From Myxocyprinus asiaticus (Eukaryota; Chordata; Actinopteri; Cypriniformes; Catostomidae): DNA of 64,000 nucleotides. Position 1 is the first letter of the stretch. Each line of letters opens with the position of its first letter. The notes beneath the pieces are model-generated. The model did no database searches. It saw only the letters and a program-made list of their open reading frames with translations, and was not told where the DNA came from. A program made the position numbers and the translations under genes. The stretch spans positions 16,674,501 to 16,738,500 of the forward strand of contig NC_059393.1 of assembly GCF_019703515.2 (NCBI RefSeq), given 5' to 3'. This document shows, one piece after another, positions 1 through 11,883 of this stretch.

Positions 1-655
1 GAGAACAGCCATTCCTTCATTGTCTTGAAGACATCATCAATTTCAGTCCTGTCACAGAACAAACAAGGCAATTAGACATGGCTGTTCAATGAGGACCATC
101 TTTTTCAGATATAAGCTCTGCTCCAAAACCTAGTAAGCTGCCTACATAGACAGAATTTTAAGGGGCCATTCACACAGAATGCATATTTGCATCCATCTGT
201 GCTGTTTTTCAATTGCTTTTCTATGTAAACATGCGCTATATGGACGTCTTTGACTGTTGGACCACGTCTTGCTGTTTTTTCAGGGTTTTCGCTCTGGAGC
301 GCTGCATTTTATTAGACGTCATTTGAGGTTGGTGCGAGACACCAGTGTTCTGTTACATTTATTGCACTGCATCTAGATTTTTTTTTAGCACAAGAACACA
401 TTTGGTCTGAATGGACCCTAATGCATTACAGGCACACACCCGATATGTACCTTTTTTGGGCCAAATCTTATGGCAGCAGCGCATGTATCCTTCACAGAAA
501 AGGCAATACCAAAATTTATTGTGACAAGCTTATTGAAAAACTTAATCCAAGGTGTTGGATGAGTCTAGAAAATGTTGATTATAAATATACTTACATTTCA
601 TTAAATAAAATTAAATATAAATTAAAAACTAATTTAAAATGAACTATTTGTGTGT

Positions 656-686
<31 letters not shown>

Positions 687-3254
687 TAGGTTTGGGTGGT
701 TTACGAGGACAAATTTTTAGGTTACAAACTGGTAATTACAAGGGTATTATGCTATAAATGTGGTTTATGAGGACATTTCTAGTCACTAAATGATGCAGTA
801 CGTTTTTTTGAGGGTTAGGTTTAGGGGTAGGGTTAGGGGATAAAATCTATAGTTCATACAGTATAAAAATCATTATGTCTATGGAGAGTCCTCATAAGGA
901 TTGCCGCACCAACATGTGTGTGTGTGTGTGTGTGTGTGTACGTATTTTTATGCTTAAATATTGTGCAGTTAGCGTAGCATTATGCTAATGTTAAAATATT
1001 GGAATCTATTGTGTTGCGTCTCTCAGATGCTTCAAGTGAGTAGTGCTTTTTGTGTTTGCGTTTATACCATGCAGAGATGCTGCTTATGTAGAGTGTTTCA
1101 AATCAGTCTCTTATGAGATTCCATTTCAGTTAGGATGCTGCCTTAAGGGCTGTTCACACCAAACAATTTTTTCTGTCTGTCTTTGACCAAAAAACATGTC
1201 TCAATACACCAACGTTCTATTCAATTTGTTGTGCTGCGTCTAGCTTTGTTTGAACAGCCCCTTAGAAGGTAGCTACCTATGTAGGCAGTATATCGCAAGG
1301 CAGCTCACTGTGTTTTGGAACAAGGCTCTAATGCTCAAGGTCTCACTTGGAGTGAGGTTTCTTTTTGGCTCTCTCAAGTTCTGACTGTGTTCTGTCCACT
1401 AGCAGAAGAGCCTCCTTAGACAGATTTATCAAGTTACCAAGAGCTTCCTCCAACTGAAACCAATCATCTGAGGGCTGTCCATCTGGCTGTCCACTCATGG
1501 ACTTGAGTCTTCTGGACCAGAACTCCATATTTTCGATAAGGGATATTAGCGTAGTATGGATCCCTGAATAAAAAAGCATGACCAGACATTGATATCCACT
1601 GGAGAAACCAAACAAGTGCTGGAAGACTGTGTGGAACCAAAGAATCCTGGTTCATACCATTTTCTCCACTGATACGGATTCCCAGTTGCTTGTGGAGCTC
1701 AGTGACGGACTTAGCCGGTTCCTTCATGGCCTCCTGGCCTTTGGGTGGCCCTCCATCTGAAGCAGGATGCCTCCTAAAGAGCTTTAGACAAACCTCAGTC
1801 CAGGACTCTTGTAGGTTTGTTAGCATTTCAAGTGTTTCCTGACCAGACACTAGGCCCTCCCCTCTGTAACGCTCACACTTCTCTGTCAACACCTACAGTA
1901 TATATGGATAGACATGACTTTATAATTTTTGCATTTTACATTTCAAAATTGGAAAGTAGTACAATTACAAAAAGATTTAAAAACAAGAAGGATAATGAAA
2001 AGACAAGAAAAAAGCTTTGCTAAACAATGACCACTGCTTTAAGTCAAGGGACAGCTCCTCTTCTGAAGACTTGTCAACTTTTATATTAGGGCCACTTTTG
2101 TAGAGCAAGAGAATGAATAAACCAACTCTGTAAACAAAACAGTATGTCAAGCCACCATAATAATCACTAAACATGACATGCATTTTAAAATACATGCATA
2201 CATACAATATATTTATGCAAAGCTTTAAAAAGTTGAGCAGTTTATGCAAATAATACATTAAATAAGTAAGACACTTTACCATTGAGGGGGCACGATTTAT
2301 CAGTGGACCTGATATTGAAGAACTTATACCAACATTCACACTTTTTCAATGAATTGGTTCTAAAATATTAGTCAAATGGATTATCAATCACTGATCAATT
2401 CCCTCACTGACCTTATCTTGTCCTCACAGTACTTGTGCCACTTGACAATTATAGTGAGGACAGATTTAATGTTCTCGCATTGATTGCTTTCAGCCTTTCT
2501 GAGGTTCTCCATAAAGGTTGTCAGTTTCTCTTTCCATTGGTCAGTCAACTCCAAGATGTGGTATACATCCTCACAATCCTGAGAGGAAAATGAACATGGC
2601 TATAAATGTTGGTCTACACATCACAGTACCAATGTATTTGGCTAGATGAGGAAAGAGTTTGTAGCTTTGCTGTTAGGAAGACAGTAAATTGATCTGCAGT
2701 CTTGGCCCACATCTGCTCACTAATATTTAGCCATCTGACAAGCTGGAGTTTATTTATCTTTATCATCTGAAAAATATGTACAAGACGTTTAGACAGACAT
2801 ATAGTATAAATCAATGGACTCTATTTTTGTGAGAGCGCAAATCGCAGCGCTATGTGCAACAAGCACGCGCTACATCTTATCCAATTTTAGAGCGAGCGCT
2901 AATTCTAAGTGCAATTTTCATGCCAGCACAAAGCGCAAGTGGGCGTGGTGGGAGTGTTTGCATTATCTGTGGGTGTATGTGCACAAATTGTGGGTGTATT
3001 GTATGTTAATGAAGTGAAAAATAGATCATTGCACAAAGACATTTCAAAAGCAGATCTGTTTTCAACAAAAAGACTAAATTCTGTACCTATGTTTACAGTC
3101 TGGAGATTCCACCAGCAGCTTGAAATAAAGTTCATGTCCAAACTCTGAAAATATAGTGGAACATCAAATTATGTCCCTGATTATCAGAGTTGTAGCCGTC
3201 TTATGAAACAAAAATGTATGAGATTTGTGTTAAACTATCTATAGGTCATGGTTA

Positions 3255-3289
<35 letters not shown>

Positions 3290-6200
3290 ATGTTTATATT
3301 TACAATTGTATTTATGATCTAATTTGTATTGTTATTTTTCCACCTGTTGTCACAGAGTGATCTTTAAGTCACTGTAAATGGTACTGGTGAAAGAAGTTGG
3401 AGAGAGTAAAATGTTTGGATGTGGTATGATATTTTGACCACTTCGTTATTTTGATTATATTTTGATTTCGTTTGAAGTGTAATTTGAATTTAGAAATATT
3501 TTTTATTCTTTTGTGTTTCCATAAATTAATTTAATTGTTCAAAATCTATATCGACCAGTAGAACTGAAGTGTGTGCAATATCAATACAATCACTATTAAT
3601 ACTAGCCATGATTTGTGTGTTGGTAGATGAAAATTATTAATAATACATACATTCCCTATAATTTAATGGAGTGTACATCCAAATCCTGACAAAAATCATG
3701 TTTTCTAAGCACATAAAAGGAGCGTGTCCGTATTTCTATTATTCTAATTTATTGCATACAGTCCATTTACACTACCAACTTCTTATGAATGTGCTGTCTT
3801 TGTTTATATCCCTGGTGCTTGAGGGAATGGACTATATAGGATGCAGACTGTTCAATATCCGGAGAAGAACCTAAGAAATAAATTGCACTTGACCCAGCCC
3901 ATTAGCACTCTGCTTGCGTGATTTTGCCAAACCCACTTGCGCCTAGACTTAGCGCATGCTTGCATGAAAATACCAAAACTTCATGGCCATGCTCATTGAC
4001 TTTGCGCTTATGACTTATGGCATAGCGCTGCGGTTAGCGTTAGCGCTCCTAAAATAGGGCCCAATGTCTCCATCTGATGTTAAAAAACTACAAACAAAAC
4101 AAGTTTGTGATTGTTTATCAATAGAGCTGTTCAGTTCATAGCCCAAAAACTCAACAATTTACGATTAGCATTTTCAAACCATAGGTTCCCTCTGAAATTT
4201 CCATTGGGTTTTTAGAAAAGCAGTTTTCAATATATTTTATTCTAAATACCTGTAGCATTGCTAAGCAGTTATTTTGGTTACATTTTAAACATTTTAAAAC
4301 ATTCGGTTAGCTCTTGGAACTCTTGATTGACGGCAGCTTTTTCCAGCATATTGTCCATCACTTTCATTAACTGCATTACCTCAAGCTGACCACTTGGTTT
4401 CCTGGAAGTTATATAGAAAAAATGACATGTTATTGCAAAGAGATTGTCTATTTATCGTATTCACATTTTTCCTGAACACGTAATGTTCCACGATTCGTAA
4501 TGGTAGCCTGTTTTCTTTTTTCGGTCTCCAGTGTTTGCAAATGTTTTTATTGGGTAATGTGATGTTTAGCGTATTAAAGAGTCGGATGGCCATCTTTTGA
4601 CAGGACCTAACCGTCCAAGTGGGTCAATGACATGAAGCAATGTTACACTGATATTATCAACTACTTCAAGTTATGAAAGCCAACAACTGCAAAAGTTGAG
4701 CCTGAACTCATTTTTACTCCAACTAGCACTTAAAATGGTTGTTGTCCATCTGGATTGCTAGTTTCGGTTACGATCACTGCTTCTTATGGAGACCGGAACC
4801 AGAAAACAGTCCAGCGGCAATCAGAATCATCATTATGCTGCCCAGTGGTTGCTCAGGAAAACTGGCATAAGCACCTGATTCATATTGCACAAAACATGGC
4901 AAGCACTTTCCGAAAACAAGTGAGTGGAGTGGTGGTGGCGTAGTGGACTAAAGCACTGAACTGGTAAGCAATAGGTTGTTGGTTCAATCCCCACAACCAC
5001 CACCACTGTGTCCTTGAGCAAGGCACTTAACTTCAAGTTGCTCCAGGGGAATTGTCCCTGTAATAAGTGCACTGTAAGTCGCTTTGGATAAAAGTGTCTG
5101 CCAAATGCATAAATGTAAAATGTAAAACAACAAGAGGTTAAACAATGTTACAAAATTTCCATTAGACTAGACAATAGACATGCATAGAGCACTTATGATG
5201 AGCAACAATCTTTCAAAGACTCACATTGATGGAAAGACTCTTAACTTCTTCTCATCATCTTCTAAGAGAACTGTGAATGTGCTGTAAATCAAATGTAAAT
5301 AAGTCAAAGCAAAGAACTATATAAGCATTAGAACAACATATTCTTACTATAGCCAAACTCACTTACTCGTCGTAACACTGCAATCCTTTCAGACCTCTGT
5401 TTTTTATGATGTGATATTCTTCAGGGATTAAAGTTTCCAGTGAACTCCTATCCTTTAATCAAATAGATAACATGATATTGTAACCTACACAAAGACATAA
5501 AGAATTAAGCATCCACTTTTATTCACTTTCACATGCCACTTGCTTTATGACTCCTTGAGGTTTTGCAGACCCTTGTTCAGCCACTGGTGGAAGAGGCACC
5601 CGATCCCTCTGAGATACTAAGGCATCACATAGAAAAGATATGTCCCTGTTCAGATTCAAACAAAAAGTGAACAACAGGCTTTGTTTCAGTGTATTATGTA
5701 TATATGTATATGTTATGTGCCATTATTCATTCCAACCTTCCAGCTCCAGTTAAAGAGGTCGGTTGTTTGAGAAAATATTGGTATTTCTTGCGAATGGAAG
5801 AATGGTGCCACAGTGGATCAGGCCGATGTAGTAAACAAAACTGTTGCAAGAGGCAAAACTTCAAAAAAAATAAAAATAATTTTTTAACTATTGATGCCAG
5901 TGTCATTGGGGACATTAAGGTGTAGGTGTTAACAGGATAATTTTTTGACTGAAGTGGCACAAACCTTGAAGTTTTTTGGAGTTTTGTTTAATTTGGGGGG
6001 TCCCAGTATATCTTGAGGACATGTAGTGAGGTGAGAGTTAAAAGGAGCTCATCTGGTATTAAATAATTATAAACTGGCTGCACTTGCAGGCTGCTTTTTT
6101 CTTTTGAAGGTGTCCTCTCTCTCAACTGAGGTAGCTTTGCAACAACTTGACAAACAAACATTATAGACAAGCAAACAAAAGAAATATTAATTTGAACAAA

Positions 6201-9061
6201 GGAAAAAGTGACCTAGGCTTAGATAGACAGACAGACAGACAGATAGATATTTTTTATTTTATTTTTTACATTTAAAAATGTTGACAGTTTGAGTTTGAAT
6301 AGTCTTGGCCCGTTTGAATATTACGTCAGTGTAATGGTGTATTCACGTCATGTCGAAATTACTATAGTTACGAGATGGCAACTCGTAAATTATACTGTAA
6401 TCTGAGCTGTTCACATCCTCAGACTTCTTAAGTTATTTGTTTCTTAGTTATTTGTCACAGCTACAGGTAGCTCCCACTCGACCCGTCAGCGCAGGAGGCA
6501 GCTGCCCCTCGACCTGTCTTCACCACAGGCAGTTGCCACTCGACCTGTCTTCGCCACAGGCAGTTACCACTCGACCCATTACAGTCAGAGGCAGCTGCCT
6601 CTCGACCCATCACAACTACAGGTAGCTGCCACTCGACCCGTCAGTGCAGGAGGAAGCTGCCACTCAAACTATCATCACCATAGGCAGTTGCCTCTCAACC
6701 CGTTACAGCCACATGCAGCTGCCACTTGAACTTTTACTCCCTGAAACTGGTGCTGCTGTACTCAAGCTTCAAAATACCAGCGATAGGCTACTACACCAGA
6801 CATGAGCGTCGCATAAAAAGCAAATAGCTCCCATAATAATCAGATGCATGTAACTGTGATGCAAGTAATACCCAGTCCACACCAGACACGTCCGTTGACA
6901 TGACGGGATGCAACGGCTTGAGGCCATCTTCACTGTCAAAGTGAACATTCTAAATGACGCGCAGACAGCACAGACCAATCAGCTGTGAGCTCGAGAAGAC
7001 TTCATCAGCGATTAAATCGGTGAATAACCTTTAGCATACTTTATTTTCAATGGAAATCCACGGGTATAAATATTTACTTATTATTGAATTACTATTGTAA
7101 TGTTTGTTGCTAAAACCGTGTTTACATGTGGTTAGAAACAAAAGTATTTGTGAAGAGACCAGAAACTTCACGAGCTGGCAACAGTCGGATGTCATTTAAA
7201 TAGGTACAAATACAAATCATGGCAGAAAGATTTACATGCATGATATATTTGGTAAGTATTATTTCAGATGGACGTGATAATAAACTGGCTGGAGTAGCTC
7301 TGCAGTGTGTCAGCAATAGAATGTCTTGGTTACGTACATAACCTCAGTTCCCTGAGACGAAGGGAATGAGACATTGTGTTTGCTAACGCATATGGGGAGT
7401 GTCCTCCCACACAACCTAATTGAAACCTCTCTACGATAATGCCAATATTCTAATATTCAGTCCAGCCCTATTAGGCGCAAAGCTGTTCACTATAAAAGCA
7501 GGTGCGCAAACACCATTCCTCCAAATTTTCTGACTGAGGGACAAGGAGCGCATCACTCGCACCTCAAAAGAACTCTGAGTGTTGTAGTGCGGCCAGCGTT
7601 CGCAATGTCTCGTTCCCTTTGTCTCAGGGAACGGAGGATACGTATGTAACCGAGACATTCCTTTACGACTCAGTACACTTGACATTGCATTTGCTAATGC
7701 ATATGGGGAACAAAATCCCATCACGTCACACTACATGACATAACCTTCCAGAGAGGAAACATGACGCTGCAGTCCCATGGGACGATGACTGACATGAGTA
7801 TGCCGCAAGTGAGTGACCCTCATGTTGGGCCAGGAGGGGAGTACTCAAAATGAATATATGAACTATAGTCATATAGTATGAAATATCCCCTTCACGAACC
7901 CAGTCGGGAAGGGAGTTTATTTATAATGAAAGTGCTTGTGACTTTATGGTAAAGTACAACGGCCTGAATGCAGGAGCAGGCGTGGGAGGCTGAATTGTCC
8001 CTCAGAATGAGGGCGATTCACAGGCGAAGAGAGGCGGAGAGATGTTCATCTGGAACACTGCAGGGGAAGCATAGAGTCTTCTCGCTGCCATGAAGATCCT
8101 GCCCGCTGACTCCTGTAGTCGATGGCAAAGCAGTAGAGGGCTTCTAGATGAGAGATGAAACGCTGTCTCGAAGGAAGAAAATTCTGAGGAACGGTGTTTG
8201 CCGCCTGTTTTATAGCAAACAGCTTCACCCCTAAAAGGGCGGGACTCAAACACCATAGCCAATTTTACAATATTGCCATTATTGTAGAGAGGTTTCAACT
8301 AGGTCGTCTGGAAGGACACTCCCCATATGCGTTAGCAAACGCATGTCAAGTTTACTGAGTCGTAAGGGAACAGGTCATCCATTTACTGTCGCAACGGACA
8401 TTTCCAGTGTAGACAGTATCATTACAAGTAATGTGCTTTTGACGCGATGCTCGCGTCCGGTCGAGTGGCAGACCTCCGTGGCAAAAGATTTTACCCCCTC
8501 TCCAGTATGTGTTCACTACCTTTAACTGTTGAGGCCGCTGCCATAATGGTTCTTTTTATATGACGTCACGACTGGTAAGTTGGGGCTTTCATAGAATTCA
8601 GAGTTTACAACTTCTCGTAATTACGGTAACTCCGATGTGAATGCACAATAAGTGGATAACAGGCTGAAGGACTGTGCCAAGTTTGGTGGATGTTGCTTGA
8701 AAGCTCTGTGAGGAGTAATAATAAGAAAATTTGGTTTTAAGATTAAAGATTTAAAAACAAAATAAAAAAAAACAACTCTGTAGAATAACAGTATGTCGGC
8801 TTTGTCAAGCCACCATAATAATCATTAAACATGACATGCATTTTGAATTATGCATTAGTATATTTAGCAAAGCTTTAAAAAGTTGTGCAATTATTTTTAC
8901 AAACAGTACGTTAGGATGCATTAGATTATATATTTTTTAATATTTTTAGATTAATATTTCTCACTGTTATTGACTAGAGAATGACTCCATTTCTTCATCC
9001 TGTGACTCTCTGGTTTAGATCCATCAGGAGAAGAAAGACTGGACTTTACGGACACCGACAT
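1..9061 (-). CDS. axdnd1: Axonemal dynein light chain domain-containing protein 1, 5' part, core exons missing
   Basis: The family is linked to axonemes and sperm flagella. Coding exons read on the minus strand, in order: 8965-9061 (start ATG at 9061), 6021-6145, 5737-5840, 5540-5645, 5367-5452, 5225-5281, 4301-4401, then 2620-2766, 2408-2578, 1658-1892, 1347-1563 and 1-48, continuing off the left edge. Junction phases agree everywhere except between 4301-4401 and 2620-2766. Recognisable stretches are LTGAGRDISFLCD, LIPEEYHIIKNRGLKG, VFPSMKPSGQLEV, MDNMLEKA and, after the gap, RISGENGIHTTLISLIENME. About 200 residues of the conserved dynein light-chain-like core, expected between residues near MDNMLEKA and KINKLQLVRW, have no exon here; that interval is almost filled by a mobile element. 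The gene may be a deleted copy or a shortened fish form. Identity rests on recalled family sequence. Confidence 0.8.
157..419. mobile_element. MITE with TTAA-like ends
   Basis: Imperfect terminal inverted repeats: the left end reads aaggggccattcacacag and the right end, reversed, gggtccattcagac. The flanks are TTAA and CTAA. It has no coding capacity. It lies between axdnd1 exons, in an intron. The same type of end (ggccattcac or ggccgttcac) recurs at 1143 and 22505. Confidence 0.5.
640..940. repeat. TG microsatellites flanking a dispersed repeat
   Basis: A (TG)n tract followed by a run of about 18 G at 647-687, and a second (TG)n tract at about 914-938. Between them is a G-rich stretch with gggttaggtttaggggtagg and two ttacgaggaca/tttatgaggaca motifs. 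No gene is seen. Confidence 0.7.
1143..1264. mobile_element. Short MITE with inverted ends
   Basis: A 120-bp element whose ends are inverted copies (ttaagggctgttcacacc and, reversed, ctaaggggctgttcaaac). It lies in the axdnd1 intron between exons 1347-1563 and 1-48. Related to the element at 157-419. Confidence 0.5.
2814..4060. mobile_element. Non-autonomous DNA transposon replacing the axdnd1 core interval
   Basis: The left end (ggactctatttttgtgagag, then agcgcaaatcgcagcgctat) and the right end (reversed: gggccctattttaggagcgc, then taacgctaaccgcagcgcta) are inverted copies rich in agcgc motifs. The interior is AT-rich with a (TTA)n tract at about 3256-3290 and has no credible open frame. 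It fills nearly the whole interval between axdnd1 exons 4301-4401 and 2620-2766, where several coding exons would be expected. Confidence 0.6.
4925..5128 (+). repeat. tRNA-headed SINE with V-SINE-like 3' half
   Basis: The head reads like a tRNA promoter: ggtggcgtagtggactaaag (A-box region) and ggttcaatccc (B box). The 3' half, cttgagcaaggcacttaact then gtaagtcgctttggataaaa and gtctgccaaatgcataaatg, matches the conserved tail of widespread fish SINEs. It ends in an A-rich tail. It lies in an axdnd1 intron. Confidence 0.75.
6467..6735 (+). repeat. 31-bp minisatellite, about 8.7 copies
   Basis: Eight consecutive 31-bp units and a partial ninth, each like gcagttgccactcgacctgt followed by 11 variable bases ending in cacag or similar. 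Units differ from one another by a few substitutions but keep length exactly, so each unit starts 31 bases after the last (6467, 6498 and so on to 6715). Confidence 0.85.
7325..8375. mobile_element. Long-inverted-repeat element
   Basis: About 230 bases at 7325-7560 are repeated, inverted, at about 8140-8375. Shared parts include gcatatggggagtgtcct, gaaacctctctac, a ctataaaagcagg/ctataaaacagg TATA-like box and the c(t)gagacgaagggaa end motif. A further ccctttgtctcagggaac motif sits at 7617. No transposase is seen; it is probably a non-autonomous DNA element. Confidence 0.55.
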
Positions 9062-9654
9062 GTTGAGGCAGTTAAACTCGCCGGACACGATTTGCATACG
9101 AATAACTCGGTAAAACGTCGATGTTTCCGCTGTTATCCAGGATTAATATCTCAAATAAAGGGTGAAAAGGCACTACCAAACATGACTTCCTAGTTCATTA
9201 CAACACTGTAGCTAATAAAAGTGTTGCCTTGGAGGCGTCGCGTCATGTAGCGAACTTTCCCTTACAGAATGAAGCCCAGGGGACTGTCTAAAATACTTGA
9301 AAATACGATACTATGGCATGAAAATAATGGGCTATATATATAATACTTCTTGTTCCATCGCTAATGTATTTACTTGTGAACTGAAATGTACTTCAAATAT
9401 TTATAAGTAGTCTTATTAATAAATAATTTGGTGGGTCAGATGTCATGGCAGGCAAACAAATGAGTGTTTTGAAGGTATAGGAAAGGACGTTAAATGTGGG
9501 CAAAGTTCATTTACAAGACCTAAGAAAAGATACATTGTGGTCTAATTACTAAGTTGTATTTATAAAAATTAAAGTTTGATGATTAGACAGTTGAATAAAT
9601 CATACTAGACACCATATGAACAAAAGCTGAGGTAAGACTACAAAAATAATGCTA

Positions 9655-9805
9655 AAATCAGCCTAAGATGGTTTGCTGGTCTTAGCTGGTCGCTCAGGTT
9701 GGTCAGTTGGCTGGTTCTTTTAACTGGTTAGGCTGGGAGACCAGCTGGCCAACCAGCTAAACAAGCAAAGACCAGCCAACCAGTTGCTGTTTTCTTCAGC
9801 AGGGT
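9655..9805. repeat. Dispersed repeat rich in ctggt/accag motifs
   Basis: A stretch made of repeated ggtttgctggtcttagctgg and gaccagctggccaaccagct motifs that can fold back on itself. Non-coding. The remaining DNA from 9062 to 9900 is AT-rich with nothing recognised. Confidence 0.45.
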
Positions 9806-9905
9806 TGCATCCACATTACCATTCGAGAAAAGATTTAGAAGTTAAAACTCCAAAGAAATTCCATTGAAAATCCACTACTCACCTCTAATACCAACAACCA
9901 CTTAC

Positions 9906-10024
9906 ATAATCTTCAATAAAATCCACCACATTCAGTCTATAAATTTTCCCCTGATGATCGCATACACATATTTTCTCGTCTTTCATACACTGTTCATAAA
10001 CTGTAAACCCTAATGTTGTCATCA
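9906..10024 (-). CDS. Orphan exon-like open frame, no gene assigned
   Basis: A 119-base stretch bounded by a textbook acceptor (ttttttccag, just above 10024) and a textbook donor (gtaagt, just below 9906). It stays open in one frame: two bases, then 39 codons beginning MTTLGFTVYEQCMKDEKICV and ending DFIEDY. The protein looks natural and includes CVCDHQGKIYRLNVVDF, but I do not recognise the family. It lies between the axdnd1 start and the rab3b stop on the same strand. It could be an unrecognised axdnd1 5' exon, a relic of a small gene, or chance. No partner exon was found. Confidence 0.35.
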
Positions 10025-10027
10025 CTG

Positions 10028-10618
10028 GAAAAAAGTTGTCAAATTCTGGGCTCATAACACAAATATACAGTATATGTTCAACTGAACTTATTTATCTTAA
10101 AAATCAACAGACTTAAGATTGTAAGTGTTCATAACTCAAACAATTGAGTACAAAATTGAGGCTATGGGGATTACCCACAATCCCTTGCGCTCAAATTATT
10201 TATGTTTCCTTGGTCAAAGGGAATTTATGGAGGCATTTAAATAGTTGTTATTAAGATTTTATCGAGGTTTTAGCTCTTTTGTAGTATTATTTATATTATT
10301 TTGTTGCAAATAGCTGTTTTTTATGATGTCACCATTAGGGTGATCGGTGTCCCCTTTGGTCAAGTTGGACCCTGTTAACTCTATTCCAGTTCACCTTGTG
10401 CAAGTGCAACTGAAATACATGTATATATGCATTTTTGTGGGGAAATAAGTTTATTTAACGATTGACCTAGAATCGGTTATAATCTTTATTCAAGCTTATC
10501 TACATTTGAGTCAATTCAACTAAAATTATTAAATAGAAACAACAATATTTAAATAGCAAATCTGAGTTAAGTCTACTTGCATCTAGTTACCTTAACTTAA
10601 ACAGTTAATTTAATTCTA

Positions 10619-10620
<2 letters not shown>
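10028..10620. repeat. Dispersed repeat, copy 1 (inverted relative to copy at 34440)
   Basis: Shares several blocks, in inverse orientation, with 34440-35115: tgtaccctaatggtgaca-like and ggtgatcggtgtcccctttg at 10340-10365, caattgagtacaaaattgag at 10140-10160, and tctagttaccttaacttaa at 10583-10603. Non-coding; probably a non-autonomous DNA element. Confidence 0.6.

Positions 10621-10621
<1 letters not shown>

Positions 10622-10656
<35 letters not shown>
10622..10656. repeat. (TA)n microsatellite
   Basis: An uninterrupted TA tract of about 17 units at the border of the Tc1-type element that follows. A similar tract follows that element at 11861-11882. Confidence 0.9.
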
Positions 10657-10658
<2 letters not shown>

Positions 10659-11859
10659 TGGCAGCCAAAAGTTTGGAATAATGTACAGATTTTGCTGTTT
10701 CGGAAGGAAATTGGTACTTTAATTCACCAAAGTGGCATTCAACTGATCACAAAGTATAGTCAGGACATTACTGATGTAAAAAACAGCACCATCGCTATTT
10801 GAAAAAAAATCATTTTTGATCAAATCTAGACAGCACCCATCACTCCAACACCTTATTCTTGAGTAATCATGATAAATTGCTCATTTGGTACTAGAAAATC
10901 ACTTGCCATTATATCAAACACAGTTGAAAGCTATTTGGTTCATTAAATGAAGCTTAACATTGTCTTTGTGTTTGTTTTTGAGTTGCCACAGTATGCAATA
11001 GACTGGCATGTCTTAAGGTCAATGTTAGGACAAAAATGGCAAAAAAGAAACTCATCAGTCAATCATTGTTTTGAGGAATGAAGGCTATACAATGCTTGAA
11101 ATTACAAAAAAACTGAAGATTTCATACAAAGGTGTACACTACTGTCTTCAAAGACAAAGGACAGCTGGCTCTGACAAGGACAGAAAGAGATGTGGAAGGC
11201 CAGATGTACAGCTAAACAAGAGGATAAGTACATCAGAGTCTCTAGTTTGAGAAATAGACACCTCACATGTCCTCAGCTGACAGCTTCATTGAATTCTACC
11301 CGCTCAACACCAGTTTCATGTACAACAGTAAAGAGAAGACTCAGGGGTATAGGCCTTATGGGAAGAATTACAAAGAAAAAGACACTTCTGAAACAGAAAA
11401 ACAAAAAGAAAAGGTTAGAGTGGGCAAAGAAACACAAACATTGGACAACAGATAATTGGAAAAGAGTGCTATGGATCTTAACCCCATTGAGCTTTTGTGT
11501 GATCAGCTAGACTGTAAGGTGCGTGAGAAGTGCCCGACAAGACAGCCACATCTATGGCAAGTGCTGCAGGAAGTGTGGGGTGAAATGTCACCTGAGTATC
11601 TGGACAAACTGACAGCTAGAATGCCAAGGATCTGCAAAGCTGTCATTGCTGCACGTGGAGGATTTTTTGATGAGAACACTTTGAAGTAGTTTAAGAAGTT
11701 CTGAATTTCTTTTTTCAAATTGTAATAGTAATTTTTCACGTTATTAATGTCCTGACTATACATTGTGATCAGTTGAATGCCACTTTGGTGAATAAAAATA
11801 GCAATTTCTATCCATAAGAGCAAAATCTGTACTTTATTCCAAACTTTTGGCAGCCAGTG
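10657..11859 (+). mobile_element. Degenerate Tc1/mariner element
   Basis: Terminal inverted repeats: the left reads ctggcagccaaaagtttgga and the right, reversed, ctggctgccaaaagtttgga. Both extend imperfectly for over 100 bases. It sits in TA-rich DNA. The internal transposase is deleted and frameshifted (separate entry). Confidence 0.8.
11190..11689 (+). pseudogene. Tc1-type transposase remnant with internal deletion
   Basis: Two open pieces remain. The first, 11190-11510, holds the DNA-binding tail and start of the catalytic domain (KRLEWAKKHKHWTTDNWKRV). The second, 11456-11689, begins at the NPIELLCDQL region around the last catalytic acid. The sequence jumps from W-K-R-V-L-W straight to L-N-P-I-E near 11470-11485. 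About 120 residues carrying the first two catalytic aspartates are therefore deleted, and the frames no longer join. Not functional. Confidence 0.8.
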
Positions 11860-11883
11860 TATATATATATATATATATATATA

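Larger units (their letters stand above)
6330..8655. mobile_element. Composite element with inverted ends carrying nested repeats
   Basis: The left flank (gtattcacgtcatgtcgaaa, then a ttactatagttacgag motif) is mirrored at 8590-8650 (reversed: gcattcacatcggagttacc, then gtaattacgag). Between the ends are the 31-bp minisatellite at 6467-6735 and the long inverted repeat at 7325-8375. It lies in axdnd1 intron 1. Open frames in it look accidental. Confidence 0.45.

Noticed and set aside
421..642. 73-codon plus-strand frame
   Set aside because: AT-rich, ends in a low-complexity K/N/L run, no splice or domain support; lies between a MITE and microsatellites.
8002..8298. 98-codon minus-strand frame
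   Set aside because: Falls wholly inside the long-inverted-repeat element; no family resemblance.
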